Assembly (NCBI RefSeq): GCF_000269965.1
Contig: NC_017219.1
Location: 1,116,001 to 1,180,000, forward strand
DNA from: Bifidobacterium longum subsp. infantis ATCC 15697 = JCM 1222 = DSM 20088
Lineage (GTDB): Bacteria; Actinomycetota; Actinomycetes; Actinomycetales; Bifidobacteriaceae
Direction of reading: 5' to 3'
DNA length: 64,000 bases
The translations under genes and the position numbers were made by a program. Below, piece by piece: positions 19,725 to 30,165 of this stretch (positions within the stretch are counted from its first letter, which is position 1; each line of letters begins with the position of its first letter). Below the pieces are notes generated by a model. The model worked only from the letters and a program-made list of their open reading frames with translations, was not told the origin of the DNA and did no database searches.

Positions 19725-22043
19725 ATGCCCAAAGAAGAATACGGCGCCAAGGACCTAGCTGTTCTTGAGGGCTTGGATGCGGTACGCAAGCGTCCGGGCA
19801 TGTACATCGGCACCACCGACTCGCAGGGGCTTATGCACTGCTTGTGGGAGATCATCGACAACTCCGTGGATGAGGCCTTGGCCGGCTTCTGCAACGATAT
19901 CGTAGTCACCTTGCACACCGACGGTTCCGTGGAAGTTGCGGACAATGGCCGAGGCATTCCGGTGGATAAGGAACCGAAAACCGGCCTGTCCGGCGTGGAG
20001 GTCGTACTGACCAAACTGCACGCCGGTGCCAAGTTCGGCAATTCGTCTTATAACGCCGTCGGTGGCCTGCACGGCGTGGGCTCCTCCGTGGTCAATGCCC
20101 TGAGCTCCCGACTGGACGTCGAAGTGGATCGTGACGGCAAGACGCACCACATGACCTTCCACCAAGGTCACCCTGGCGTATACACGGATGCCGACCCGGC
20201 CAATCCGTCTCCCGATTCCCCGTTCAAGCGCACTCGCAAGAACCGACCCACCGAGCTGGAAATCATCGGCAAGGTATCTCCCAAAACCACTGGTACCCGT
20301 ATTCGCTACTGGTATGATCCGGAGATCTTCAACAAAACCGCCGAGTTCTCATACGAACAGCTCATCGACCGCGTGCGTCAGACCAGCTTCCTGGTGCCCG
20401 GCCTCAAAATCACCATCATCGACGAAAACGTACCCGAAACGGCGGCGACTGACACCGTCGAGGCCGCTGATACCGCCACAGTCGAACCCGTGCAAGAGCA
20501 GGTGCCGGCTTTGGACGTCTCGTCCAACGATGCCGAACTCTTCGGCGACTCCACCGAAACCCAAGTCGACAGTACCGGGAGCCTGACCGAGGAGAATTTC
20601 TCACTGACGGCCAGCGACCAGGTCGTCGACGGCGCGTTCGGCGAACAGCCCGCGCACCCGCGCGTCGTGGAATTCCTGCACACCGGCGGCGTCAAGGACT
20701 TCGTCGACTTCCTGTCCAAAGGCGAGCCGATCTCCGACATCTGGCGCATCCAAGGCGAGGGCACCTATAAGGAGGAGACCCAGGCCGTGGGTGAGGGCGG
20801 CGAACTGCACGCCCAGGAAATCGAACGCACCTGCGGCTTGGACATCGCCCTGCGATGGGTCAACGGCTATGACACCACAATCATGAGCTTCGTGAACATC
20901 GTGGAGACGCCCGGCGGCGGTACTCACGTGGACGGTTTCATGAACGCCATCACCAAGCAGATTCGCAAGGCGGTGGAAGACAACGCCCGCAAGCTCAAGG
21001 TGAACATGAAGGACTCCGCCATGAAGGTGGAGCGCGACGATATCCAAGCCGGACTCGTGGCCGTGGTCACCGCACGCGTGGCCGAACCTCAGTTCCAAGG
21101 CCAGACCAAGGATGTACTCGGCACCGCGCAGGTCAAGCCGATCGTCACCCGGCTCACCGACAAGCAATTCGGTGAGATGATCACCGGCTCCAAGCGCGGG
21201 TACAAGGAACAATCCGGCCGCGTGCTGGAGAAAATCGTCGGCGAAATGCACGCACGCATCCAGTCGCGCAAGGCCAAGGAGGTCACGCGCCGCAAGAACG
21301 CGCTCGAATCCGCCTCGATGCCGGCCAAACTCTCCGACTGCCAGCCGGGCAATGACGACGTGGCCGAACTGTTCATCGTCGAGGGTGATTCCGCACTCGG
21401 TACCGCCAAAGCCGCACGCAACGCCGGTTTCCAGGCACTGCTGCCGATTCGAGGCAAGATCCTGAACGTGCAGAAGGCGTCGATCACGCAGATGCTCTCC
21501 AACAAGGAGTGCGCAGCCATCATCCAGGTGGTGGGCGCCGGCTCCGGCCAGAGCTTTGACATCGAACAGTCGCGCTACCACAAGATCATCATGATGACCG
21601 ATGCCGATGTGGATGGTGCTCATATCCGTATCCTGTTGCTGACGCTGTTCTACCGATACATGCGTCCGCTCATCGAACACGGCTACGTGTATGCCGCAGT
21701 GCCGCCGCTGCACCGCATCGCGTTGACCGGCTCGCACAAGGGCGAATACATCTACACGTATTCCGATGACGAGCTGGCCGGCAAACTGGCCGACCTCGAC
21801 AAGAAGCACATCGGATACAACGACGACATCCAGCGATACAAGGGTCTGGGCGAGATGGACGCCGACCAGCTGGCGGACACCACCATGGACCCGCGCACGC
21901 GCATGCTGCGCCGCATCCGTATGGAGGACGCCGCCCAGGCATCCGAGATTTTCAGCCTGCTGATGGGCGACGACGTGCCGCCGCGCAAGCAGTTCATCGT
22001 CGACAACGCCGACGATTTCGATCGCTCCAAGATCGATACCTGA
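19725..22043 (+). CDS. parE: Type IIA topoisomerase subunit B (ParE/GyrB-like)
   Basis: ATPase subunit of a second type IIA topoisomerase, 772 residues. GHKL ATPase motifs are EIIDNSVDEALAG, DNGRGIPVD and GLHGVGSSVVNALSSR. The TOPRIM domain has EGDSALGTAK and the metal-binding DADVDGAHIR. An acidic insert of ~70 residues (about 235-305, Thr/Glu/Asp-rich) interrupts the transducer domain; this is unusual in length. I call it ParE rather than GyrB because the matching A subunit lies 8 kb downstream at 30166-32895 and no gyrBA pair is present. The start has only a weak AAGAGAAAAATAGGA leader. Confidence 0.88.
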   Translation: MPKEEYGAKDLAVLEGLDAVRKRPGMYIGTTDSQGLMHCLWEIIDNSVDEALAGFCNDIVVTLHTDGSVEVADNGRGIPVDKEPKTGLSGVEVVLTKLHAGAKFGNSSYNAVGGLHGVGSSVVNALSSRLDVEVDRDGKTHHMTFHQGHPGVYTDADPANPSPDSPFKRTRKNRPTELEIIGKVSPKTTGTRIRYWYDPEIFNKTAEFSYEQLIDRVRQTSFLVPGLKITIIDENVPETAATDTVEAADTATVEPVQEQVPALDVSSNDAELFGDSTETQVDSTGSLTEENFSLTASDQVVDGAFGEQPAHPRVVEFLHTGGVKDFVDFLSKGEPISDIWRIQGEGTYKEETQAVGEGGELHAQEIERTCGLDIALRWVNGYDTTIMSFVNIVETPGGGTHVDGFMNAITKQIRKAVEDNARKLKVNMKDSAMKVERDDIQAGLVAVVTARVAEPQFQGQTKDVLGTAQVKPIVTRLTDKQFGEMITGSKRGYKEQSGRVLEKIVGEMHARIQSRKAKEVTRRKNALESASMPAKLSDCQPGNDDVAELFIVEGDSALGTAKAARNAGFQALLPIRGKILNVQKASITQMLSNKECAAIIQVVGAGSGQSFDIEQSRYHKIIMMTDADVDGAHIRILLLTLFYRYMRPLIEHGYVYAAVPPLHRIALTGSHKGEYIYTYSDDELAGKLADLDKKHIGYNDDIQRYKGLGEMDADQLADTTMDPRTRMLRRIRMEDAAQASEIFSLLMGDDVPPRKQFIVDNADDFDRSKIDT

Positions 22044-22209
22044 TCGAAGACGTCGCTGATAATGACATCGTGCTTACCGAGAATTTCCGTAATTGGCGTT
22101 TGAGGTGAGCACGTTGTCATATGTTTTATTCGTGTTGCCCATGAGTTATTCGATAGACTGATGACATCGTTATCACAACCGATGCCGTACTGTGAATGGG
22201 AGATGGAAC

Positions 22210-23436
22210 ATGGCCATTCTGTTGCTTGCCGTCATCTATGTGGCGTTTATCAGTCTGGGGTTGCCGGATTCGCTACTCGGGTCCGCGTGGCCCACCATGA
22301 GCCAGAATCTGAACGTGCCGGTGGCGTGGGCTGGCGGCATCTCCGCAGTGATTTCCATGTTCACGATTGTTTCGGCGCTGCTTTCGGACCGAATGACATT
22401 GAAATTCGGGGCCGGTAAGGTCACCGCCGTTTCGGTGGCGTTGACTGCGGCGGCCTTGGCCGGTTTCTCCATTGCCCCGAATTACTGGGTGCTGTTGGCC
22501 ATCGCCATACCGTACGGCCTTGGCGCGGGCGGCGTGGATGCGGCGCTCAATAACTACGTAGCCATTCACTACGAAAGCCGGCATATGAGCTGGCTGCACT
22601 GCATGTGGGGCGTCGGCGCATCGGTCGGCCCCTATATCATGGGCTATGCGCTCTCTCAAGGCCAAGGCTGGCCGTGGGGCTATCGGTACATCGCGATTCT
22701 GCAGGTGATGCTGACCGTCATTCTGGTGCTGAGCCTGCCGCTGTGGAAGAAACGTGGCACGACTGGGGGTGGCGAATCGACCGATGGCGCCGCATCATCT
22801 GACGGCAATGCCGAGGGATGTGGTAATGCTGAAGGGGCGTCTGTTGCTGAACGCAAACCGCTCGGCGTGGCCGGCGTGCTCGCCATTCGCGGTGCCAAGG
22901 AAATCCTCGTGATGTTCTTCTGCTACTGCGCCATCGAATCCACGGCGGGCCTGTGGGCCTCCAGCTACATGGTGATGCACAGCGGCATCGACAAGATCAC
23001 CGCCGCCAGCTGGGCCGGTCTATTCTACGTAGGCATCACCGTGGGGCGTGCGCTTTCCGGCTTTCTGAGCATGCGATTCAAGGACCCGGTCATGATTCGC
23101 CTCGGCCAAGTGCTGGTGCTCGCCGGCATCCTCACCATGTTCGTGCCATTGCCTCACCACCTTGGCGTGGTCGTTGGGCTGGTGGTCATCGGCTTCGGGT
23201 GCGCGCCGATTTATCCGTGCGTCATCCACTCGACGCCGGCCTACTTCGGCGAAGACAAATCGCAGGCCGTCGTCGGCGTGCAGATGGCCTGTGCCTATGT
23301 GGGCTCACTGCTCATGCCGCCACTGTTCGGCATCATCGCGCAATATGTGACAATCAGTCTCTACCCGTGGTATTTGCTGGTGCTCTTGGTGCTGATGGTG
23401 GCCATGCACGAGCGTCTTCGTAAGTTGCGCGGCTGA
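22210..23436 (+). CDS. Major facilitator superfamily permease
   Basis: A 408-residue, Gly/Ala-rich membrane protein with about twelve predicted spans. The first is ILLLAVIYVAFISLGLPDSL, of the FucP/sugar-transporter-like MFS type. A polar Gly/Ser/Asp loop of ~40 residues (about 185-220) separates the two six-span halves. Substrate cannot be told; the neighbour ribokinase suggests a sugar or nucleoside, but that is inference. The ATG at 22210 after GGAGATGGAAC is preferred over a GTG six codons upstream. 145 bp follow parE, so it has its own promoter space. Confidence 0.83.
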   Translation: MAILLLAVIYVAFISLGLPDSLLGSAWPTMSQNLNVPVAWAGGISAVISMFTIVSALLSDRMTLKFGAGKVTAVSVALTAAALAGFSIAPNYWVLLAIAIPYGLGAGGVDAALNNYVAIHYESRHMSWLHCMWGVGASVGPYIMGYALSQGQGWPWGYRYIAILQVMLTVILVLSLPLWKKRGTTGGGESTDGAASSDGNAEGCGNAEGASVAERKPLGVAGVLAIRGAKEILVMFFCYCAIESTAGLWASSYMVMHSGIDKITAASWAGLFYVGITVGRALSGFLSMRFKDPVMIRLGQVLVLAGILTMFVPLPHHLGVVVGLVVIGFGCAPIYPCVIHSTPAYFGEDKSQAVVGVQMACAYVGSLLMPPLFGIIAQYVTISLYPWYLLVLLVLMVAMHERLRKLRG

Positions 23437-23479
23437 TCATGCGCGCATTTGGGCCCGCCGCCTACTATGCTTGGAGCCC

Positions 23480-24472
23480 ATGGTGATAAGTGAAGAAGAA
23501 CATAAACAGATGCCCGAGCCCGTACGGGAACGATTGGAAGCGCTGAAGGATGCGCCGGGCTCGGTAATCGTGGTCGGCTCGATGAACGCCGATTACACCG
23601 TGACCACCAAACGACTGCCCAAGCCAGGCGAAACCGTCAATGGTGGTGCCATGAAAGTGCTGCCGGGCGGCAAAGGCGCGAATCAGGCGTCTGCCGCTGC
23701 TCGCCTCGGTGTCAATGTCCAGTTGCTGGGCGCGGTGGGCGAGGACTCCAACGCGGACTTCCTATTAGGCAAGCTGGATGAGGCCGGCGTCGACACCGCC
23801 GATATCCTGCACGTTGAAGGCCCCAGCGGCACCACGGTAATCACCGTGAGCGCTGAGGGCGAGAACACCATCGTCTATTCGCCGGGTTCCAATGCCAAGG
23901 CAAGTGCCAGCTATGTGCAATCACATCGCACGACCATCGCCGAATGCGCGGTATTGGGACTGTGTTTGGAGAGCCCGATTTCCACCGTTATCGCCGCCGC
24001 GCAGACCGCGCATGACGCTGGCGTGACCGTGCTGCTCAACGACTCGCCATTTATGGACGAGCTTCCTCACGAACTGGTGGAAGCCACGGATATTCTTCTG
24101 GTCAACCAGCATGAAGCGGCTCAACTGCTGGGTCTACCGGACGGCGATGTGGAATCACTCGACTGGTATGAGGTCGCCGAACGATTCACCGATTACGGAT
24201 TCGACCGGGCGATAGTGACGCTTGGTGCGTCGGGGGCGGTGGTGATCGAGAACGGACGTTGGCATCGCGTATCCGCCGCGCAAGTCAATGCGGTGGACAC
24301 CACCGGTTGCGGCGACTCGTTCATGGGAACTGTGCTGGCTGGCTTGGCCGCTGGCCATACGCTGCTGCAATCCGCGCAAATCGGCTCCTATGTCTCCGCC
24401 TATGCGGCCACCAAGCTTGGTGCCCAAAGCGCCTACGGCACCGCCGAAGAAGTCATCGCCTACTTCAGCTGA
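23480..24472 (+). CDS. rbsK: Ribokinase (PfkB family)
   Basis: Phosphorylates ribose at O5, or a related sugar. The N-terminal glycine-rich PfkB motif GGKGANQASAAARLG is at ~residue 65, and the C-terminal signature DTTGCGDSFMGTVLAGLA carries the catalytic Asp and anion hole near 280. At ~330 residues it is slightly longer than E. coli RbsK because of a 30-residue N-terminal extension. The start is ambiguous: ATG 23480 or GTG 23483 after CTTGGAG, or TTG 23471. It follows the MFS gene by ~45 bp and precedes the helicase by 15 bp, so co-transcription is likely. Confidence 0.9.
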   Translation: MVISEEEHKQMPEPVRERLEALKDAPGSVIVVGSMNADYTVTTKRLPKPGETVNGGAMKVLPGGKGANQASAAARLGVNVQLLGAVGEDSNADFLLGKLDEAGVDTADILHVEGPSGTTVITVSAEGENTIVYSPGSNAKASASYVQSHRTTIAECAVLGLCLESPISTVIAAAQTAHDAGVTVLLNDSPFMDELPHELVEATDILLVNQHEAAQLLGLPDGDVESLDWYEVAERFTDYGFDRAIVTLGASGAVVIENGRWHRVSAAQVNAVDTTGCGDSFMGTVLAGLAAGHTLLQSAQIGSYVSAYAATKLGAQSAYGTAEEVIAYFS

Positions 24473-24487
24473 CCTATAATCGTACAT

Positions 24488-27400
24488 ATGTACGAAACCC
24501 TGAGCCTGTTTTCCGAACCCACCAAGGTGTGGTTCGAGCATGCCTTCGGTCAGCCGACCGAGGCACAGGCTCAGGCATGGCCGGCAATCCATTCCGGTCG
24601 TAATGTCTTGGTCATCGCACCTACCGGCTCCGGCAAAACATTGGCCGCGTTTCTCTCGGCCATTGACCGGCTGATGACCGTGCCACGTACGCGGCGTGCC
24701 GGTGTGCGTGTGCTGTATATCTCGCCGTTAAAGGCGCTCGCGGTCGATGTGGCCAAGAACCTAGAACAGCCTTTGGAGGGCATTGCCGCACAATGCGAGG
24801 CGCAAGGGCTGCCCGTGCCGAAGATCGCGGTCGCCACTCGTTCAGGCGACACCACCGCACAGGAGCGGCGGCGCATAGCCTCCCATCCACCGGATATCCT
24901 CGTTACCACGCCAGAATCGTTGTACTTGTTGCTCACTTCGAAAGCAGGGCGGATTCTCGGCACTGTCGATACGGTGATCGTCGATGAGATTCATGCAGTA
25001 GCGGGCACCAAGCGCGGCGCACATTTGGCGGTAAGCCTTGAACGGCTGGAGAACCTTGTCGCAGAATCGCGCAAGCGAGATGCGATCGTTGCAGATGCTG
25101 ATGAGGGCGGTGATGCCGCCGTTGATGCTGGCCGCGGCGATCGTCATATGCAGCGCATTGGTCTATCCGCTACGGTGAATCCGCCTGAAGAGGCGGCGCG
25201 ATTCCTGGGCGGCGGGCAACCGGTTACCATCGTGAATCCCGGTGGGCGGCCTGCAATGGATCTGCGCATGATTGAGCCGTTGGAAAACATGCGTGATTTG
25301 CAGTCCGTGAATGCCAAGCAGCGTGTCGGTGGCGTGGAGGCTGAACGGTCCGCTCCGCATATCAGCGGTGTCACGCCGGCCATGCAGCGACTTGCCGAAC
25401 GCAGGGGCATTGTGCCGGTGGATGATAGAGATGTTTCTTCCACTTCTGGGGACGATTCTGATGCGAGTGATGCGTTCGATTCCTCCGCGTTGGTTGGAGC
25501 GGCGGGCGACCGTACCTCCGGTTCCATTTGGCCCGTGGTGGAACGCAGCATTTTGGATGAGATTCTCGCGCACCGCACTACATTGGTCTTCGTCAATTCG
25601 CGTGGTGTGGCCGAAAAGCTCACCGCGCGCCTCAATGATCTCTATGCGCAGACCCGGCATGGCACCAATCCCGACACTGTGCGTGATCCGGGCTCTCCGG
25701 AAGGCCGCGAAGGGTTCTCCACACATTACGATGCTGTGGTCGGCTCCACCACCATGCTTGTCGGCTCACATGAGGGCGACGATGTCATCGCCATGGCTCA
25801 TCATGGGTCGGTCTCCAAAGATCGCCGCAAAATGATTGAGGAACGGCTTAAGCGTGGTGAATTGCGCTGCGTGGTGGCCACCTCCAGTTTGGAGCTTGGC
25901 ATTGATATGGGTTCGGTCGACTTGGTGATTCAAGTCGATACGCCATTGTCGGTCTCCTCCGGATTGCAGCGTGTAGGCCGTGCCGATCATCAGGTCGGTG
26001 GCGTCTCTCACGCATTGTTCTACCCGCTCACCCGTCAGCAGATTGTCACTGGGGCCGCAAGTCTGGAAGCCATGATTGCCGGCGATATAGAACCATTGGC
26101 CGTGCCGCGCAATCCGCTCGATATTCTTGCCCAGCAGACCGTGGCCGCTGCCGCGATGCACGATTTGAACGCTGATGACTGGTATGCCACGGTGCGCCGT
26201 GCTGCGCCGTTTGCCGAACTGCCACGTGACATGTTCGATGCGGCAATCGGCATGATGTCCGGCGAATACAACAGCGAGGAATTCTCGGCCTTCCGGCCGC
26301 GACTGGTATGGAATCAGGATAATGGCCTGATTTCCGCCCGTCCCGGTTCGCAGAAAGTGGCCATTACCTCTGGCGGTACGATTCCCGATCGAGGGCTGTA
26401 CACCGTGGTCCTGCCTGAGGCGGACGCCGGCAAAGGCCAGCGTCGCGTCGGCGAGTTGGATGAGGAGATGGTCTACGAATCGCGCGTGGGCGATGTCATT
26501 ACGCTCGGCACCTCCACATGGCAGATTCAGGAGATCACCCGTGATCGTGTGGTCGTGACTCCGGCTCCGGGCCGCACCGCCCGTCTGCCGTTCTGGCACG
26601 GTGAAGGCGCTGGCCGTGACTACGGTTTCAGCCGTACCATAGCCCGCTTCACCCGAGAAATCGCCGCCGGATTAGACGTGAAGCGGACTGAGGGGAGGTC
26701 TGCCGCAGAAGGTCCAGCTGTCCCAACCTTCATCCCAACAATTCTCACTCGCCTCCACCGAGATGGCCTAGACCCCAATGCCATCACCAACCTGGCCCGC
26801 CTGCTCTCCGAGCAACAAGCCATCACCGGCACAGTTCCCAGCGACCAAACCCTCATCGTGGAACGGACCCGCGATGAAGACGGCGGATGGCGCATCGTGC
26901 TGTTATGCCCCTTTGGCCGCCGCGTTCACGAACCGTGGTCCATGGCCATCAGCCGCAGACTGCGCCAACGCTACGGTTTCGATGGGCAGGTATATGCCGC
27001 CGATGACGGTATCGTCATTCAGCTACCGGACGGTGACGGACATATTCCTGTTCAAGACCTGGTCCTTTTCGACCCAGAAGACCTCAAAGCAGATGTAGAA
27101 CGTCAAGTGGGCGAGTCCGTGCTATTCGCCGCACGATTCCGCGAATGCGCCACCCGATCACTGTTCATGCCGCGATCCGACCCGGGCCGTCGCGTGCCCC
27201 TATGGCAGCAGCGACTGCGCGCCGCACAGCTCCTGCAATCCGCACGCATGGCCAAGAACTTCCCGCTGCTGCTGGAAACCGCGCGCGAATGTCTGCAAGA
27301 CGTATACGACATGCCTGCCCTGAACGAGGTGATGACCGGATTGCAATCCGGCATCATTACCGTGAAGGACGTGGAGACCGAATCGCCATCGCCTTTCGCC

Positions 27401-29221
27401 GAGAACATTCTCTTTGGCTTCGTCGGCGTGGTGATGTACCAGTATGACCAACCTCAGGCCGAGCGCAGCGCGCGACTGTTGTCTCTCGATCCGCACGTGC
27501 TCGAACGCTTGCTCGGCACCACCGACATGGCACAAGTGCTGAATCCGGACGTGATTCGCGAAGTCGAACAGGAACTGGGGGAGCGCACTTTCTGGAATGA
27601 ACTTGCCGACGATGATGTGACTGGTCGCGTGACCCGTTACGCCAAAACCCATGGTCCTTTCACCGCCGATCAGCTCATAACCGACCTACACCTCGATGCT
27701 ACGGATGCCGTGCACACTCTGGATGTGCTGGCTGCCAAAGGCGAGTTGCTGCAAGGCCACTTTGTAGATGATGACGAGCAAGGCCAACAGTGGCTCCATA
27801 AGGACGTATTCCGTCGCATTCGGTCTCGCTCATTGGCCAAGGCGCGTAAAGCAGTCCAGCCAGTAGAACCAGAGGCGTTCCAGATGTTTCTTATCGACCG
27901 ACAAGGTATCGGGCCGGTCGGCGGCGAACGATATGAAGGTGCTGACGGGCTCATGCGCGTTATCGAGCAGCTGGAGGGCATATCACTGCCCACTGCACTC
28001 TGGGAGTCGGCGGTATTCCCCGCACGAGTACGAGACTACCAACCTGCATTGCTGGATGAGTTGCTGACCAGCGGCGATGTGGTCTGGGTCGGCTCAAAAA
28101 CCGGGGGAACCAGTGCGATGGACCCCGGTGAGGTTGCTTTCTATCCGGCGGATTCAATATTGCTCAGCGATGTGGAACATGGTACGACATCGAACGCCTC
28201 AGACGCCACCATGCCGGAAGCGATTCTGGCCGCACTGGACTCAGGGGGAGCGTTCCATGCCCGTCAACTGATGGATGCCGCCAAACGTGTGTGGAATGAG
28301 GCCGCGGAGCCGGACATCAATCCAAACACCGGCGAAATCATTCCGCAAGAGTGGAGCGAACAGCAGTTCAAGGATGCCTTGTGGAGCTTGGTCTGGCAAG
28401 GTAAGGTCACCAATTCCAGCTTCGCGCCGGTGCGTGCATTAACCGCAGGCGCAGCAAGCCCGCGTAAATCCACTACATCACGTCGTCGTGGGCGTGTCGC
28501 TCCGATTCGCCGAGCCACGACGGATATGACGTTAGGAGGTTTGTGGTCTGCCGTGATCGGGCAAGCTGAAGGCGAAGACACTGACCAGACCGAACGGGCA
28601 CTCGCACTGGTCGAGACGTTGCTGGACAGGTATGGCGTCATCGCGCAGCCGGTGATTGACAAGGATAATATTCCGGGTGGCTACTCAGCGTTGTATCCGG
28701 TATTGAAGCGCATGGAGGAGCATGGTCGACTGGTACGAGGCATGTTCGTCCGTGGTTTCGGTGCGGCCCAATTTGCCGAGCACGACACCGTGGATGCGTT
28801 GCGTCATCCGTCAGAGCATCGCGGCCAGTCCGTGGTGGCATTGAGTGTGCTCGACCCCGCAAATCTCAGTGGCTCCGCCATCGCGTGGCCGGACGCGCCT
28901 GCCGGTGCGGGTAAACCGGCACGCCGTATCGGAGCCATGGTCGTGCTCAATGCGCAAGGCACGCTACTATACGCGGCTGCCAAAGCCAAGCACCTGACGG
29001 CGTTCGATCAATCGGTCGACCATGAACCCGCTGCCAACGATTCCGACGAACAGATGCGCAAGGCCGCCACAGAACTGGCCTACGCCCTCAAACGCAATGG
29101 CACCGGTTCCGTGACGTTCAGCGACATCAATGGCGAACCCCTCAACGCGCGTCACCCCTTCGCCCGCATCCTCCACCAGTCCGGCTTCACCCCCGTTCCC
29201 CGAGGCATGCGGCTGTACTGA
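24488..29221 (+). CDS. lhr: Large Lhr-family DEAD/DEAH-box helicase
   Basis: A 1577-residue ATP-dependent 3'-5' helicase of the bacterial Lhr family, implicated in DNA repair. The motor comes first: motif I APTGSGKTLAAFLSA at ~39-53, motif II DEIHAVAGTKRGAHL near 166, motif III GLSATVNP and motif V/VI with SSLELGIDMGSVDLVIQ and QRVGRADHQ. The winged-helix and Lhr-core domains follow, and a long C-terminal region typical of full-length Lhr completes it. A variable Asp/Ser-rich insertion lies at ~310-340. ATG 24488 has little ribosome site, consistent with coupling to rbsK. It converges on the response-regulator gene 10 bp away. Confidence 0.93.
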   Translation: MYETLSLFSEPTKVWFEHAFGQPTEAQAQAWPAIHSGRNVLVIAPTGSGKTLAAFLSAIDRLMTVPRTRRAGVRVLYISPLKALAVDVAKNLEQPLEGIAAQCEAQGLPVPKIAVATRSGDTTAQERRRIASHPPDILVTTPESLYLLLTSKAGRILGTVDTVIVDEIHAVAGTKRGAHLAVSLERLENLVAESRKRDAIVADADEGGDAAVDAGRGDRHMQRIGLSATVNPPEEAARFLGGGQPVTIVNPGGRPAMDLRMIEPLENMRDLQSVNAKQRVGGVEAERSAPHISGVTPAMQRLAERRGIVPVDDRDVSSTSGDDSDASDAFDSSALVGAAGDRTSGSIWPVVERSILDEILAHRTTLVFVNSRGVAEKLTARLNDLYAQTRHGTNPDTVRDPGSPEGREGFSTHYDAVVGSTTMLVGSHEGDDVIAMAHHGSVSKDRRKMIEERLKRGELRCVVATSSLELGIDMGSVDLVIQVDTPLSVSSGLQRVGRADHQVGGVSHALFYPLTRQQIVTGAASLEAMIAGDIEPLAVPRNPLDILAQQTVAAAAMHDLNADDWYATVRRAAPFAELPRDMFDAAIGMMSGEYNSEEFSAFRPRLVWNQDNGLISARPGSQKVAITSGGTIPDRGLYTVVLPEADAGKGQRRVGELDEEMVYESRVGDVITLGTSTWQIQEITRDRVVVTPAPGRTARLPFWHGEGAGRDYGFSRTIARFTREIAAGLDVKRTEGRSAAEGPAVPTFIPTILTRLHRDGLDPNAITNLARLLSEQQAITGTVPSDQTLIVERTRDEDGGWRIVLLCPFGRRVHEPWSMAISRRLRQRYGFDGQVYAADDGIVIQLPDGDGHIPVQDLVLFDPEDLKADVERQVGESVLFAARFRECATRSLFMPRSDPGRRVPLWQQRLRAAQLLQSARMAKNFPLLLETARECLQDVYDMPALNEVMTGLQSGIITVKDVETESPSPFAENILFGFVGVVMYQYDQPQAERSARLLSLDPHVLERLLGTTDMAQVLNPDVIREVEQELGERTFWNELADDDVTGRVTRYAKTHGPFTADQLITDLHLDATDAVHTLDVLAAKGELLQGHFVDDDEQGQQWLHKDVFRRIRSRSLAKARKAVQPVEPEAFQMFLIDRQGIGPVGGERYEGADGLMRVIEQLEGISLPTALWESAVFPARVRDYQPALLDELLTSGDVVWVGSKTGGTSAMDPGEVAFYPADSILLSDVEHGTTSNASDATMPEAILAALDSGGAFHARQLMDAAKRVWNEAAEPDINPNTGEIIPQEWSEQQFKDALWSLVWQGKVTNSSFAPVRALTAGAASPRKSTTSRRRGRVAPIRRATTDMTLGGLWSAVIGQAEGEDTDQTERALALVETLLDRYGVIAQPVIDKDNIPGGYSALYPVLKRMEEHGRLVRGMFVRGFGAAQFAEHDTVDALRHPSEHRGQSVVALSVLDPANLSGSAIAWPDAPAGAGKPARRIGAMVVLNAQGTLLYAAAKAKHLTAFDQSVDHEPAANDSDEQMRKAATELAYALKRNGTGSVTFSDINGEPLNARHPFARILHQSGFTPVPRGMRLY

Positions 29222-29231
29222 TTGAGCCCAA

Positions 29232-30020
29232 CTATCGAATGCGGTAGTTGGAGCCGCGTTGGGTCATGATGAGGCCGGCGCGGGTGAGCTTCTTATCCAG
29301 TGTGTAGAGGGCGTTCTTGAGGAGCCCTTGTTGCTCGAAGAATGGGCCACCGACGAGCTTGACCAATTCGCTGGTGTTGACGAACTGACCATCAGCCTTG
29401 ACCAGTGCTTCAAGCAAACTGTATTCCAGACGGGACAGTGAGATTGCGCTGCGCGTGGATGCGTAGTAGGCCTTGTGATTCGTGGTGTCCAACGTGAGAT
29501 TGCCACGAATGATCATGGCGGGGGAGTCGGTGGCAAGCGAGCCGACGTATGAGAGCAGTTCGCCATCGGAGAATGGTTTGCTCAGCGCGGCATCCGGGCG
29601 TCGTACGTTAGCTTGTGCGCTAGCGGCGGCATTGTCCGAGCGTTGTTCGGCTTCGGCATCTGAGTTGTTTGCGCGTGAATCCGCGCTGAAGGAGCTGTAG
29701 GGCGTCTCTTCGATAGGGGCGTACTCGTCAGGCAGCGCTCGCCAGCGGCTGCCTTCGCCAATGGTTTTGCTGAGTGGCGTCGAAGTCAGCAGCAGAATCT
29801 TGACGGAGGCACGGGCATTGCGTAGGGATTCGATGAGCTGCTTGGTGGAACTGCCGAGCAGGGATTCATCAAGAATCACTGCGTCAAATGACTCCTTGGC
29901 GACAGCGGCGAGCGCGATACTACCGGTGCTTGCCAAAGACACTTCATGACGACCGGCAAGTAGGGCACCACGAATGGCGCGGGCCAACGGTTCATTGGAT
30001 ACGGCAACCAGTAGTCTCAT
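29232..30020 (-). CDS. OmpR-like regulator with atypical receiver domain
   Basis: A 262-residue protein. Residues 1-~80 form a receiver-like fold whose phosphoacceptor position is VILDES, but the usual acidic pair near the N-terminus is missing (VAVSNEPL). An insert of ~65 residues, polar and probably disordered, precedes an LSKPFSDGELLSYVG segment that matches the receiver's C-terminal Lys-Pro motif. The last ~100 residues are a winged-helix DNA-binding domain of the OmpR type (LSRLEYSLLEALVKADGQFV, then TQRGSNYRIR). The start at 30020 follows AAGGAGGTGGCG on the minus strand. No histidine kinase is adjacent, so it may be phosphorylation-independent. Confidence 0.78.
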   Translation of the reverse strand: MRLLVAVSNEPLARAIRGALLAGRHEVSLASTGSIALAAVAKESFDAVILDESLLGSSTKQLIESLRNARASVKILLLTSTPLSKTIGEGSRWRALPDEYAPIEETPYSSFSADSRANNSDAEAEQRSDNAAASAQANVRRPDAALSKPFSDGELLSYVGSLATDSPAMIIRGNLTLDTTNHKAYYASTRSAISLSRLEYSLLEALVKADGQFVNTSELVKLVGGPFFEQQGLLKNALYTLDKKLTRAGLIMTQRGSNYRIR

Positions 30021-30103
30021 CGCCACCTCCTTGATGCTTAGTGTAGGTCGGGTTTAGGGTCTCTTCTCTATTGTTTGGCTCACTGTCGTTCGTTCCTCGC
30101 CTA

Positions 30104-30127
30104 CAAACACCCCACTGGGGGTGTTTG
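30104..30127 (-). terminator. Hairpin downstream of parC
   Basis: CAAACACCCC ... GGGGTGTTTG is a 10-bp stem between the parC stop and the regulator gene start. The trailing T run is weak on the minus strand. Confidence 0.5.
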
Positions 30128-30165
30128 CTTTACGGCTCGGCCCATCAGAGGGAGCTTAATTGAGG

